Below are positions 24,860 through 34,032 of a DNA stretch of 64,000 nt, in pieces. The DNA comes from Halomonas sp. GTDB taxonomy: Bacteria; Pseudomonadota; Gammaproteobacteria; Pseudomonadales; Halomonadaceae. Position 1 is the stretch's first letter. Every line of letters begins with the position of its first letter. Location of the stretch: the NCBI RefSeq assembly GCF_017983445.1, contig NZ_JAGOBJ010000010.1:62001-126000 (forward strand). Reading direction: 5' to 3'. A model generated the notes under the pieces. That model worked only from the letters and a program-made list of their open reading frames with translations. It was not told the DNA's origin and did not search any database. The position numbers and the translations under genes were made by a program.

Positions 24860-27706
24860 ATGGAAAAGACCTACCAACCCGAACAGATTGAAACCCGCTG
24901 GTACGAACGCTGGGAAGCCGACAACCGCTTCGCCCCGACGGGCCACGGTAAGCCGTTTTCGATCATGATTCCGCCGCCCAACGTGACCGGCAGCCTGCAC
25001 ATGGGCCACGCGTTCCAGGACACCATCATGGATACCCTGACGCGCTGGAAGCGTATGCAGGGCAATAACACGCTGTGGCAGGTAGGCACCGACCATGCGG
25101 GTATCGCAACCCAAATGCTGGTTGAGCGAAAAATTGCTGCCGAAGAAGGCAAAACCCGCCACGATCTTGGCCGCGACGCATTTATCGACAAAGTTTGGGA
25201 ATGGAAGGAAGAGTCTGGCGGCCATATTACTCGCCAGCTGCGCCGCATGGGCGCCAGTGTCGACTGGAGCCGTGAGCGCTTCACCATGGATGATGGCTTC
25301 TACAAAGCCGTGCAGGAAGTCTTTGTGCGTCTGCACGAAGAAAAGCTGATTTACCGCGGCAAGCGGCTAGTCAACTGGGACCCGACGCTACACACGGCCA
25401 TTTCCGACTTGGAAGTGGAAAACAAGGATCAGCAGGGCAGCTTCTGGCACTTCCGCTACCCGCTGGCCGACGGTGTCAAAACCGATGATGGCAAAAACTA
25501 CCTGGTTGTAGCCACCACTCGCCCGGAGACCCTGCTGGGTGATACCGGCGTGGCGGTCAACCCGGAAGATGCACGTTACGCTTCGCTGGTCGGCAAATTT
25601 ATTGAACTGCCGCTGGTGGGTCGGCGTATTCCTATCGTGGCCGACGAACACGCGGTAATGGAAAAAGGCTCGGGCTGTGTGAAAATCACCCCGGCCCACG
25701 ACTTCAACGACTATGAGGTCGGCAAACGTCAAAACCATCTGCTGATTAGCGTCTTCTCCAAAGACGCCACCATTCTTGAGCAGGCGGAAATCTTCAATCT
25801 CAAAGGCCAACCGCAGCCTGAAGAGGACGCCAGCCTGCCCGCCAAGTATGCAGGCCTTGACCGCTTTGAAGCGCGTAAGCAGATCGTGGCCGACATGGAT
25901 GCGCTCGGCTTGCTGGAGCAGGTGGAAGCCGTTAATAACACCCTGCCATATGGTGACCGCTCGGGTGATGTGATCGAACCGCTATTGACTGACCAGTGGT
26001 TTGTTGCGGTTGAAAGCCTTGCCAAGCCTGCGATACAAGCAGTAGAAAAAGGCGATATCCAGTTCGTGCCCAAGAACTACGAGAACATGTATTTTGCCTG
26101 GATGCGCGATCTGCAGGACTGGTGTATTTCTCGCCAGCTGTGGTGGGGCCACCGTATTCCCGCCTGGTACGATGCTGAAGGTAATGTGTACGTTGCCCGT
26201 AGTGAAGCCGAGGCGCGTGAAAAGCACGGTCTGGGCGACAAGGTGACGCTGACTCAGGACGAAGACGTTCTGGATACCTGGTTCAGTTCAGGTTTATGGA
26301 CCTTTGGTACGCTTGGCTGGCCGGAAAAAACTCCCGAGCTTGAAACCTTCCACCCCACCAGCGTGTTGGTAACTGGTTTTGACATCATCTTCTTCTGGGT
26401 AGCCCGGATGATCATGATGACCCTGAAGTTCACCGGCGAAGTACCCTTTAAAACCGTGTATGTCCACGGCCTGGTACGCGATGGCCAGGGCCAGAAGATG
26501 TCCAAATCCAAAGGCAATGTACTCGACCCCATTGATCTGATCGACGGCATCACGCTGGATGCACTGCTTGAAAAGCGTACCGGCAATATGATGCAACCGA
26601 AACAGGCCAAGGCAATTGCCAAAGCGACAAAGGACGAATTTAAAGACGGTATTGAAGCCCATGGCACCGATGCGCTGCGCTTTACCTTCCTTTCCCAAGC
26701 CACCACCGGGCGCGATATCAAGTTTGATATGAATCGCCTGGATGGCTATCGCAACTTCTGCAATAAGCTTTGGAACGCCTCGCGCTACGTGCTGATGAAT
26801 GCCGAAGGCGAGGACTGTGGTACCGATGGCAGCGAAGTGGAGCTGTCATTGGCAGACCGCTGGATTATCTCGCAGCTACAGAAAACCGAAGCCCAGGTTA
26901 CCAAGGCGATGGACGAGTACCGCTTTGACCATGCCTCACAAGCGCTTTACGAATTCGTGTGGAACGAGTACTGCGACTGGTACCTGGAGCTTTCCAAGCC
27001 TGTGCTTTGGGACGAAAATGCATCCGCTGAGGCCAAGCGCGGCACCCGCCGCACGCTGGTGCGCGTATTGGAAGTCATCCTGCGCCTGGCTCATCCGATG
27101 ATGCCTTATATTACTGAAGAGATCTGGCAGCGCGTGTCGCCCTTGGCCGGTATCTTTATGGGTGAAGGTGCCTCGCTGATGCTTCAGGCTTGGCCGGAAG
27201 CTGACGAAAGCAAAATCGATGAACAGGCTACCCGCGATATTGAATGGCTAAAAGGCGTGATCATCGCCGTGCGTAATATTCGCGCTGAGATGAACATTGC
27301 CCCTGGCAAGCCGTTGGATGTGCTGCTGACCAAAGGCAAACCTGAAGACGCCGAGCGCCTGGAAAGTAACCGCCACTTCCTGGCCAAGCTTGCCAAACTT
27401 GAAAGCGCCACCTGGCTTGAAAACCCGAGTGAAGCGCCCCTCTCCGCCACGCAGCTGGTAGGCGATATGGAAGTGCTGGTGCCGATGGCCGACCTGATCG
27501 ACAAAGACACCGAGCTTGCCCGCTTGAATAAAGAGATTGAAAAGCAGGATAAGCTAATCGGGGGCATCGAGAAAAAACTCGGCAACGATGGTTTTATCGC
27601 CAAGGCGCCGGAAGCCGTGGTTGAAAAAGAGCGTGGCAAACTGGCCGAGTTCCAGGCGGCTAAAAAGCTGCTTCAAGAACAGAAAGCCAAGATTGAAGCG
27701 TTGTAA
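24860..27706 (+). CDS. valS: Valyl-tRNA synthetase
   Basis: A 948-residue class I synthetase that charges tRNA-Val and edits mischarged threonine. The HIGH-type motif is HMGH at 47-50, KMSKS is near 545-549, and the C-terminal 65 residues form the family's coiled coil. Length is near that of E. coli ValS (951). ATG 24860 is preferred over an in-frame TTG at 24836. It ends with a strong terminator. Confidence 0.96.
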   Translation: MEKTYQPEQIETRWYERWEADNRFAPTGHGKPFSIMIPPPNVTGSLHMGHAFQDTIMDTLTRWKRMQGNNTLWQVGTDHAGIATQMLVERKIAAEEGKTRHDLGRDAFIDKVWEWKEESGGHITRQLRRMGASVDWSRERFTMDDGFYKAVQEVFVRLHEEKLIYRGKRLVNWDPTLHTAISDLEVENKDQQGSFWHFRYPLADGVKTDDGKNYLVVATTRPETLLGDTGVAVNPEDARYASLVGKFIELPLVGRRIPIVADEHAVMEKGSGCVKITPAHDFNDYEVGKRQNHLLISVFSKDATILEQAEIFNLKGQPQPEEDASLPAKYAGLDRFEARKQIVADMDALGLLEQVEAVNNTLPYGDRSGDVIEPLLTDQWFVAVESLAKPAIQAVEKGDIQFVPKNYENMYFAWMRDLQDWCISRQLWWGHRIPAWYDAEGNVYVARSEAEAREKHGLGDKVTLTQDEDVLDTWFSSGLWTFGTLGWPEKTPELETFHPTSVLVTGFDIIFFWVARMIMMTLKFTGEVPFKTVYVHGLVRDGQGQKMSKSKGNVLDPIDLIDGITLDALLEKRTGNMMQPKQAKAIAKATKDEFKDGIEAHGTDALRFTFLSQATTGRDIKFDMNRLDGYRNFCNKLWNASRYVLMNAEGEDCGTDGSEVELSLADRWIISQLQKTEAQVTKAMDEYRFDHASQALYEFVWNEYCDWYLELSKPVLWDENASAEAKRGTRRTLVRVLEVILRLAHPMMPYITEEIWQRVSPLAGIFMGEGASLMLQAWPEADESKIDEQATRDIEWLKGVIIAVRNIRAEMNIAPGKPLDVLLTKGKPEDAERLESNRHFLAKLAKLESATWLENPSEAPLSATQLVGDMEVLVPMADLIDKDTELARLNKEIEKQDKLIGGIEKKLGNDGFIAKAPEAVVEKERGKLAEFQAAKKLLQEQKAKIEAL

Positions 27707-27733
27707 ACGATAAGCCTAGCCACATGGCCTTAA

Positions 27734-27767
27734 GCGCCCGGCTCCTGACGGAGGTCGGGCGTTTTTT
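27734..27767 (+). terminator. Rho-independent terminator after valS
   Basis: Stem CGCCCG with CTCC and matching GGAG, CGGGCG around a TGAC loop, followed by six T. Confidence 0.9.
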
Positions 27768-27834
27768 ATCGTCGTGATGTCGTTACATGATCTGAGTAGC
27801 GGTGTGGTTCAAACCATAGCCTAGTTATGAAACA

Positions 27835-27848
27835 CTGTTAATTAACAG
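27835..27848. promoter_or_regulatory. 14-bp perfect palindrome upstream of the PAP2 gene
   Basis: CTGTTAATTAACAG is a perfect palindrome 58 bases before the PAP2 start, with an outer TAGCC/GGCTA pair around it. It could be an operator. No dedicated regulator is adjacent. Confidence 0.4.
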
Positions 27849-27905
27849 GCTAATTATTTAAACTGGCACACATCCATGTGAACATCGTCCAGTGAGTGTC
27901 GTGCT

Positions 27906-28616
27906 ATGCAAATCCGCCAAATTCTGTTTTATAACCTGTTAGGGCTCGCTCTGATTCTGAGCTGGTGGTTACCCTCGGTTCTGTTATGGACCAAGCTTGA
28001 TGACGATGTGTTCTTCTTTTTCAATCAGTTTATCAGCCCTGTATACCCGCGCTGGACCGAAGTACTGGCGCTGTTTAATACCCGCGCCTTTGACAAGATC
28101 ATGTTTGGGGTGCTGCTGGTAATGCTGTTTCTAGCCATGCTGCGAGACCGCAACGGCAGCTGGCCTAAGTGGCTGGCAATTGGTCTGGTCATGTCAGCAG
28201 TAGGCGCATTACTTGGCGAACTTTTGCATGTGCACCTGCTGATGGCGCGCCCAAGTCCGACCATCGTGTACGATGGGGCCAACCTGCTCACCGACTATAC
28301 TTATCTGAATGCCAAAGCTACAGCATCCAACAGCTTCCCAAGCGACCACGGCCTACTGGCCATGGTGTTCGCAAGCTTCATGCTGCGCTTCGCCGATCGC
28401 TTAATTGCCTCAGTCGCAGTGGCAATTACCATCTTTGTTACCCTGCCAAGGATTATGGTGGGCGGTCATTGGGTGAGCGACGTCTATTTTGGGGCGCTGG
28501 CTATCGCGCTGGTCGTACTGCCGTGGATTTTATGTAACGCCTATATTGCTCGCTTGATCGAGCGCATGGCTGTCTTCTTTGATAACGCTCTGCATAAGCT
28601 ACAGCGTAGTCTTTAA
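27906..28616 (+). CDS. PAP2-family membrane phosphatase
   Basis: A 236-residue membrane protein with about six hydrophobic segments. The acid-phosphatase motifs are visible as MARPSP, SFPSDHG and GGHWVSDVYFG, matching the KX6RP-PSGH-SRX5HX3D signatures in relaxed form. Family members remove phosphate from lipid phosphates such as undecaprenyl pyrophosphate or phosphatidylglycerophosphate. Which lipid is used here is not clear. It stands alone between the valS terminator and an AT-richer region. Confidence 0.85.
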   Translation: MQIRQILFYNLLGLALILSWWLPSVLLWTKLDDDVFFFFNQFISPVYPRWTEVLALFNTRAFDKIMFGVLLVMLFLAMLRDRNGSWPKWLAIGLVMSAVGALLGELLHVHLLMARPSPTIVYDGANLLTDYTYLNAKATASNSFPSDHGLLAMVFASFMLRFADRLIASVAVAITIFVTLPRIMVGGHWVSDVYFGALAIALVVLPWILCNAYIARLIERMAVFFDNALHKLQRSL

Positions 28617-28735
28617 CAACCAAGGCCTAATAAGCATTAGGCTTACCCATGCAATGTAGGCGTACATCGCTACTGAAATAGGGTTTGCTGGCTGACAGTT
28701 TATTTACAGAGGCATAATCGGCATCAAGCGGTTTT

Positions 28736-29146
28736 TTATTCTTTTCCGCCCATATCAGTTGAACAAGCTTTTACAAATGTCTCAAGCACGTCACGCACTA
28801 TCTTACGCTGAGCAGTAGGTAAACTACGATACAGTGATAGTACGTGACGCTCCTCGTTATTAAATGATATTTCCCAGGCGGCATGCGGTTCACCGACACT
28901 ATTGGCACTTCCTTCCCCATAGCGCAGATAATGCGGATCAATACGCAGCCACTTCGCTAGAAGTTGCAGCTTATCCTGATTTGGAATCGAGTCACCACGT
29001 AACCAGCGCCTAACCGCCTGGAAAGTGATGGGTTTTCCCCAATAGCGTAAATTGAACTCTCGTTCTAGTGTCGACGGCCGAACATCATAGCCTGCCGACA
29101 CCATCGCTATTTTTAAGCGCTCCGAAAACATCAGCTTTTCATTCAT
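28736..29146 (-). CDS. CI-like helix-turn-helix regulator
   Basis: A 136-residue protein with an N-terminal lambda-type helix-turn-helix (about 8-65; ITFQAVRRWLRGDSIPNQDK is the recognition region) and a short C-terminal helical part. It lacks a peptidase domain, so it is not LexA/CI self-cleaving. ATG 29146 is preferred over GTG 29152; neither has a strong ribosome-binding site. It is divergent from the GAF-PHY-like gene and probably binds the dyad between them. The base composition is AT-richer than that of neighbouring genes. Confidence 0.75.
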   Translation of the reverse strand: MNEKLMFSERLKIAMVSAGYDVRPSTLEREFNLRYWGKPITFQAVRRWLRGDSIPNQDKLQLLAKWLRIDPHYLRYGEGSANSVGEPHAAWEISFNNEERHVLSLYRSLPTAQRKIVRDVLETFVKACSTDMGGKE

Positions 29147-29155
29147 GCCCACAAT

Positions 29156-29194
29156 GTGAATTGATTATTCAACAATAGTTGAATAGCAGTTCAC
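29156..29194. promoter_or_regulatory. Dyad operator between the HTH and GAF-PHY-like genes
   Basis: Perfect 8-bp arms TATTCAAC (29166-29173) and GTTGAATA (29178-29185) around AATA. They are nested in outer arms GTGAA (29156-29160) and TTCAC (29190-29194), almost on the same centre. The site starts ten bases from the HTH ATG, a good place for autoregulation and for control of the divergent gene. Confidence 0.6.
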
Positions 29195-29293
29195 CTTTTG
29201 ATTAAATCATTAATTCAATTTCAGGTTTTGTATTATTCCCGCTGTTTCGCGGAGCCGTAAGTGACAAGGCTTGGCACTACAGGAGGCTTCAAG

Positions 29294-30283
29294 ATGGGTG
29301 AAATAATTTATCTGCGGGATCAGCATTTTGAAGATTTTCATGACAAATGCCTTTTAATCTTATCTGCATCTAGTCACATCGAACTTTTTAGGCAATTAAC
29401 GAAAGCGCTTCACCATATGCTGGTGGTCAAGAACACTCCCGTCGTTTTGTATCAGTATCTCAATACAGGGAAACTGCGTTTGGTCTACTATTTCCCGTTG
29501 GGCGCCAGCATTGAGCATGAAGGTGAAATAACCTCCATCAGCTCCCTTCAAGAATTGTCCAATTCGAAACTGACTTACTATGAATTAAACGGAGAGCATG
29601 AAATATGGGGCTATGTTGCTCATGCACCGTCTTCGTACGTTGGCGCTACATGCTGGGTGAGCTCGATAATCAATACAGCGGCTCATCAACTGCATTTAAT
29701 AAGCACTAAATGTATCGGCAGGCAGCATGCGAAGTTAAAAACCTTTCGAAGATTACTCACCAGGGATATTCATCACTTCACAAGCATTGAGCAAATTCTC
29801 GAACGCCATCACCAAGGATGGTGCGATATTTTTCATGCGCGCGGTATTTGTCTAGCCTATCAGGACACTCTCCATTGTTTTGGTCATTGTCCCTCGCATC
29901 ATCAGTTGTTTAAGCAGCTATCATTGTTAGCCAATAACACTGAAGCGGATGTCATCGAGCTCGGGGGCAACCATCAGGGGAGTCTCGCAATTAAACTCGG
30001 CGTCGCTAGCACACACCATGGATGGTTGTTTTTATTTAGGGCGCAACCGTTTATCGATAAGAACATTGATAGCGCCACCCATCGATCATTGAGCTGCTGG
30101 CTTGCCTACGAGGCCTGTATAGCCCTAATACTGGCAGACGACTTAGCAATCACTATTGCTGCATTAGAAATATCTCATGCTAACAGGCAGTTTATCACAA
30201 CAGCTCAACAATTGGCGTCATTGCCACCCGTTAGCCATTCAGCGCCTCGCTTAGCTGCGTCAGGTTGGCACGATAAAAAATAA
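29294..30283 (+). CDS. Phytochrome-like GAF-PHY protein, probably without chromophore
   Basis: A 329-residue orphan protein; no kinase, HTH or GGDEF output is visible. Residues about 25-140 resemble a GAF domain (ending IWGYVAHAPSS, cf. the WGLIACHH strand of phytochromes). Residues about 150-290 resemble a PHY domain: the LLTRDIHHF opening, RGICLAYQDTLHCFG, LFLFRAQPF, and THRSLSCW where phytochromes have PRxSF in the tongue. The stretch that would hold the DIP motif and bilin pocket is missing, and the tongue is short. AGGAGG seven bases before ATG 29294 fixes the start. The family call is by eye; another GAF-like sensor is possible. Confidence 0.5.
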   Translation: MGEIIYLRDQHFEDFHDKCLLILSASSHIELFRQLTKALHHMLVVKNTPVVLYQYLNTGKLRLVYYFPLGASIEHEGEITSISSLQELSNSKLTYYELNGEHEIWGYVAHAPSSYVGATCWVSSIINTAAHQLHLISTKCIGRQHAKLKTFRRLLTRDIHHFTSIEQILERHHQGWCDIFHARGICLAYQDTLHCFGHCPSHHQLFKQLSLLANNTEADVIELGGNHQGSLAIKLGVASTHHGWLFLFRAQPFIDKNIDSATHRSLSCWLAYEACIALILADDLAITIAALEISHANRQFITTAQQLASLPPVSHSAPRLAASGWHDKK

Positions 30284-30298
30284 GAAGCAGGACACATT

Positions 30299-30319
30299 AC
30301 CTAAAACCATTTTTTAGGT
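30299..30319. terminator. Weak hairpin after the GAF-PHY-like gene
   Basis: ACCTAAAA / TTTTAGGT, an 8-bp stem with a 5-base loop, 16 bases after the stop codon. A T-run inside the 3' arm could help termination on the plus strand. Confidence 0.4.
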
Positions 30320-30379
30320 GAGCGTTCAAAATGCACGTTGTGATCAATTGAATCAGCCCCGTTGACAGTTAAAAGTGGG

Positions 30380-30424
30380 CTGTTGATATTCCATTCGCAT
30401 GCGTCATGAAATATCAACAGACCC
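30380..30424 (-). terminator. Long inverted repeat after the META lipoprotein gene
   Basis: Perfect 11-bp arms CTGTTGATATT and AATATCAACAG, extended by GGG/CCC with a one-base bulge, around a 19-base spacer. Read on the minus strand it is followed by CCCACTTTT, so it may end the gloA-META transcript. The long loop is unusual for a terminator. Confidence 0.45.
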
Positions 30425-30440
30425 TACCTTCGAGAGACGC

Positions 30441-30911
30441 TTATTTACCTTCGCGCCAGCCACCCAGTACGCGACTGTCCGGCCCGAAAAAGACCAGGCG
30501 GTCATGATCGATCAGGTAGCGGTAAGCGGTATCCAGCATGTCCGTTACCCGCTTGGCATCCGCCATATTTGGGCAGGCCATGCGTGTAGTGGCAAGTCCT
30601 TCAAAGTCGATGCGGTGACTCTCGCCAAGGCTTACGTTGCCGGTAAAGCGGTTGCAGCCGTCAGAGCCTGCCACTTTCCCATCCTTCGAGATCGTAAAAA
30701 AAGGCGTTTCCGCAAACGATAGCCGCTCATCAGTACCTACCAGCAGCAGGTTCCAGCGCTGGTCCACTATCGGGCCTGACAAACCTGTGTGGCGAGGCGT
30801 ATCGTTGAGCTGTGGTTCGTCCGGCGTGCTGCTGCATGCGCTGAGCAATACAGCGGTCAGGGCTAGAAACGGTAGCAGACAGGCTCGGGCGCGGTGTTTT
30901 TTCATGAGCAT
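30441..30911 (-). CDS. META-domain lipoprotein (HslJ-like)
   Basis: A 156-residue lipoprotein: charged start, hydrophobic stretch and lipobox LSAC with the cysteine at residue 26. The rest is one META domain (DQRWNLLLVG, then GCNRFTG and TRMACPN with two cysteines). HslJ-type proteins are linked to heat and novobiocin resistance in E. coli, but the mechanism is not known. It starts 11 bases after gloA with AAGGAA upstream, so the two form an operon. Confidence 0.83.
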   Translation of the reverse strand: MLMKKHRARACLLPFLALTAVLLSACSSTPDEPQLNDTPRHTGLSGPIVDQRWNLLLVGTDERLSFAETPFFTISKDGKVAGSDGCNRFTGNVSLGESHRIDFEGLATTRMACPNMADAKRVTDMLDTAYRYLIDHDRLVFFGPDSRVLGGWREGK

Positions 30912-30922
30912 GTTGTATTTCC

Positions 30923-31363
30923 TTACCAGCTACCGCTGTTTTCCATGGAGGCCCAGGGCTCTTGAGGTGCCAAGGCATCGCCTTTTTGCAGAAGCTCGAT
31001 GGAGATACCGTCAGGTGATTTTACAAACGCCATATGCCCGTCGCGCGGCGGACGGTTTACGGTAACGCCATTGTCCTGAAATTTCTGGCAGAGTGCATAA
31101 ATGTCATCCACGCGGTAAGCCAGGTGACCAAAGTTACGTCCGCCCGTATATTCTTCCGGGTCCCAGTTATAGGTCAGCTCGAGCTCGGGAGCGGTTAACT
31201 GGGCTGAACGCTCTTCGTCTTCCGGGGCGGCAAGAAATACCAGCGTGAAGCGACCTTTTTCATTCTCTTTACGGCGTACTTCTTTAAGGCCCAGCAGATC
31301 ACAGTAAAACCGAAGTGAGGCGTCTAGATCTTTAACACGCACCATGGTGTGTAAATATTGCAT
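30923..31363 (-). CDS. gloA: Lactoylglutathione lyase (glyoxalase I)
   Basis: A 146-residue VOC-fold metalloenzyme that converts the methylglyoxal-glutathione adduct to lactoylglutathione. The opening [17 protein letters not shown], the [20 protein letters not shown] segment and the final glutamate region (GISIELLQ) match GloA, with H5 and E124-type metal ligands. AAAGGAG precedes the ATG. A META lipoprotein gene follows in the same operon. Confidence 0.92.
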   Translation of the reverse strand: MQYLHTMVRVKDLDASLRFYCDLLGLKEVRRKENEKGRFTLVFLAAPEDEERSAQLTAPELELTYNWDPEEYTGGRNFGHLAYRVDDIYALCQKFQDNGVTVNRPPRDGHMAFVKSPDGISIELLQKGDALAPQEPWASMENSGSW

Positions 31364-31588
31364 GCTTTAACTCCTTTCGTGATAACGATTCAGTGTACAC
31401 ATTGCCGCTGATACAACGCAGAGGTGATGATTGCGCAACCGGCTTATTAACGCCACAAGCAGCGCCTTCTTAAACGGCATGAACGTCGAATTTTTGACAA
31501 AAATGTGACATCCAGCAATCAATCCAATAACTCTGTACAATAAATAATCGCAAACCATATTAACGGGTATCGTTAAAAGGAGAAACCA

Positions 31589-32659
31589 GTGGATTCAATC
31601 ACACAGGCTGCGCTGGGCGCCGCGGTAGGTGGAGCGGTACTTGGCCGCCGCCTGGGGCGTAAGGCTGTGCTGGTTGGAGCGCTGCTGGGCACGCTACCCG
31701 ACCTGGATGTCGCGCTGGATTATGGCGATGCAATTGCCAATGTCACCGAGCACCGCGGCTTTTCTCATTCGCTACTGGTGCTGACCGGCCTTGCCACGCT
31801 GCTGGCCCTGCTGTGTACGCGCTTTGCACCTGCCCGGGATATTTCTCTACCCCGCTGGTGGTGCTTTTTTACGCTATGTTTGGTCACCCACCCGCTGCTG
31901 GATGCGCTGACAACCTACGGTACGCAGCTTTTCTGGCCACTGGATACGCCACCGGTGGCATGGCCGATCATCTTTATTATTGACCCGATTTATACCTTGA
32001 CCCTTTTGATAGGCTTGGGAACAGCGCTGGTATCCCAGCAGGTGCGCAAATACTGTGGTCTGGGTCTTGCCGTATCGTGTGTGTATTTAGCTCTGGCAGC
32101 AGGCGCCAAGTGGAGTGTGGAGCAGCGTCTGGCACCGGCGCTTGCTGAACAGGGATTAACGCAGGCCCCTGTATTGGTTCAGCCAACGCCGTTTAACATC
32201 GTGCTATGGCGGGCCACGGTGATTGATGAAGACCGCTATTATGAGAGTCTCATCAGTATTTTCGATGCGCCTCGCCTCCCTCAGTTAGAACCCTTATGGC
32301 GCAATGCAGCGCTTGAGGATTCAGCGCTTTCAGGCCCGCTAGGCCAACGGTTAACGTGGTTTACCGGTCCTTTTTTACGCTACGAAGCTCGCTGGATCGA
32401 TGGTCAGGAAACGCTAGTCGCCACCGATATCCGGTTAGGCTTTCCAGGATTTCACCCGTTTAGCTTTACGCTTGCCACTTTTGAGGACAATCGCTGGGTA
32501 CCGGTGGCAGCCAGCCAGCAGGTAAGTGCGGTACGCGGTCTGAGCCTTGCTACGCTATCACGGCTTGCTTCCCGGGCCTCGGGCAATACGTCAGCGCTAT
32601 GCGCCAGTGATTTTATTGCCTCACACTGGCGCGCCGAGCGCTTTCTCTACCGCTGTTAA
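31589..32659 (+). CDS. Membrane-bound metal-dependent hydrolase (YdjM/YbcI-like)
   Basis: A 356-residue membrane protein. The N-terminus has MDSITQAALGAAVGGAVLG and later PDLD and HRGFSHSLL, the His/Asp motif of the YdjM/LexA-regulated hydrolase family. About four hydrophobic segments occupy residues 80-180, and a soluble C-terminal domain follows. The start is GTG with AAAAGGAG upstream. The substrate is unknown. In E. coli ydjM is SOS-regulated; no clear LexA box was seen here. Confidence 0.82.
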   Translation: MDSITQAALGAAVGGAVLGRRLGRKAVLVGALLGTLPDLDVALDYGDAIANVTEHRGFSHSLLVLTGLATLLALLCTRFAPARDISLPRWWCFFTLCLVTHPLLDALTTYGTQLFWPLDTPPVAWPIIFIIDPIYTLTLLIGLGTALVSQQVRKYCGLGLAVSCVYLALAAGAKWSVEQRLAPALAEQGLTQAPVLVQPTPFNIVLWRATVIDEDRYYESLISIFDAPRLPQLEPLWRNAALEDSALSGPLGQRLTWFTGPFLRYEARWIDGQETLVATDIRLGFPGFHPFSFTLATFEDNRWVPVAASQQVSAVRGLSLATLSRLASRASGNTSALCASDFIASHWRAERFLYRC

Positions 32660-32678
32660 CCGCTAATTAACAGCGCTG

Positions 32679-33407
32679 TTAAGGAGCGATACCTTGGCCA
32701 CAGCCGCTATATTGCTCACCGGCATAGGTAAGCGTTACGCGGGCGGGAAAAGGCTTGCCGCTCATGTCATCGAAACAGGCGGCGGCTTCGATACGCAGGC
32801 GAAAGAACGGTTCAACGCGAGCATTTTCAAGCACTACCCGGCCTGCCTCGTTATCCATTACGCTCACCATATACGGAAGCTCAATACGCTCTTCCCCATA
32901 GTTGAGCTGCATGGTTAGGGTGGGCGCGTCGTGCGCTAATGCCACTGTCCAGCCCGGCTCATTGCCCTGCCCCCAGAACATAACGCCTGGTTTTTCCACC
33001 CTAGTAATGGCCGCTCGCTCTTCACTCAGCGTGCACTGCAGCTGACCACGCGGCGTTTCCACCATGGCCTTATCGCCACGGTTCCAAAAACTGATACTGC
33101 CGTCTTGATAGCGCGCTCCGCTAGCTACCACGGCTTGGGGTAAACGCCAGGCACCATGCAACGACCAAAGTCGTAAATCACTGGTATTCGTCGCGGTAAC
33201 CAAGTGCTGATTAGCCGGCTGGCAATGCCAGCCCTGAAAGCGCTCGGCCGTCCCGGAAAAAAGTACTGACGGCAGTAGCGGCGCACTGCTGTTCACCGTC
33301 ATCTTGCCTGGCTCACTGACCGGGGCGGCCGTTGAGGCACAGCCCCCCAACGCGACCAACAGTGCGCTCGCAACGATTAACGGAAGTGGATTGGACACCA
33401 GTGTCAT
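32679..33407 (-). CDS. Two-domain lipoprotein with MliC-like lysozyme-inhibitor domain
   Basis: A 242-residue lipoprotein with lipobox LGGC (C23). Residues about 55-140 match MliC: WHCQ, ASGARYQDGSISFWNRGDKA and a paired cysteine, the pattern that binds C-type lysozyme. Residues about 145-240 resemble the COG3650-type domain (GNEPGWTVAL, then YMVSV and GKPFPARV). MliC proteins protect the envelope against lysozyme. The second domain has no known role. It is a single gene convergent with the membrane hydrolase. Confidence 0.75.
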   Translation of the reverse strand: MTLVSNPLPLIVASALLVALGGCASTAAPVSEPGKMTVNSSAPLLPSVLFSGTAERFQGWHCQPANQHLVTATNTSDLRLWSLHGAWRLPQAVVASGARYQDGSISFWNRGDKAMVETPRGQLQCTLSEERAAITRVEKPGVMFWGQGNEPGWTVALAHDAPTLTMQLNYGEERIELPYMVSVMDNEAGRVVLENARVEPFFRLRIEAAACFDDMSGKPFPARVTLTYAGEQYSGCGQGIAP

Positions 33408-33448
33408 TAATAAATGCTCCCTGAACGCGTGATTTATTGTGTAGTGGA

Positions 33449-33961
33449 TCAGCTTCGCTTGAAAGCGTGTAAATCCTGCGAGTCGAAGGTATCAACCCCG
33501 GGTGATAGACCGAGCTCTTCCCGCTTGGCTTTTATGTGACTGGCTTCTGCAAGCCAAGCAGTATCGTGCGAAGGCGACCGTCCATTTAATTCGGCCATCT
33601 GCGTAACACCCTGATGATAAAAGGTTAAAATATTCAGTGCCGCTTTATTGTCATCATTGACCGCGCGCCGGAGCGTAGGTAAATAACCCTTGATTTGCGA
33701 TAGGTGCTGCTTTAATTGCCAGACGTAACGCATCTCGGCCATCCAGGGCCGCTCGCGTAATACCGCAAATAGCGCACTGGTCGCCAGAAGCCCCAAAAAA
33801 ACACCCAGCGCGTATAGCCAGAGGCTGTTGCCGAAGGTGGATGTCAGCAGCATTGAGAACAGCATTCCAAAAATAAGTAGCTGGCCCGCCATTGCAAAAC
33901 TGATCATGCGTGCCTTACGGCGATAGCTGTTTGAATCATGCGGCTCAAGGGTAAAAACCAT
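33449..33961 (-). CDS. DUF3087-like two-helix membrane protein
   Basis: A 170-residue protein with two hydrophobic segments at about residues 22-65 and a helical cytoplasmic tail (YVWQLKQHLSQIKGYLPTLR; then LNILTFYHQG). The pattern resembles DUF3087 proteins of marine gammaproteobacteria; no function is known. ATG 33961 has GAGG seven bases upstream, better than the ATG at 33976. Confidence 0.65.
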   Translation of the reverse strand: MVFTLEPHDSNSYRRKARMISFAMAGQLLIFGMLFSMLLTSTFGNSLWLYALGVFLGLLATSALFAVLRERPWMAEMRYVWQLKQHLSQIKGYLPTLRRAVNDDNKAALNILTFYHQGVTQMAELNGRSPSHDTAWLAEASHIKAKREELGLSPGVDTFDSQDLHAFKRS

Positions 33962-34032
33962 GGCCAACCTCGTCATCTAATGGAACGCTCTATGATACGG
34001 GGCTGACCAAAGCAAACAAGCCTGGGTTACTA

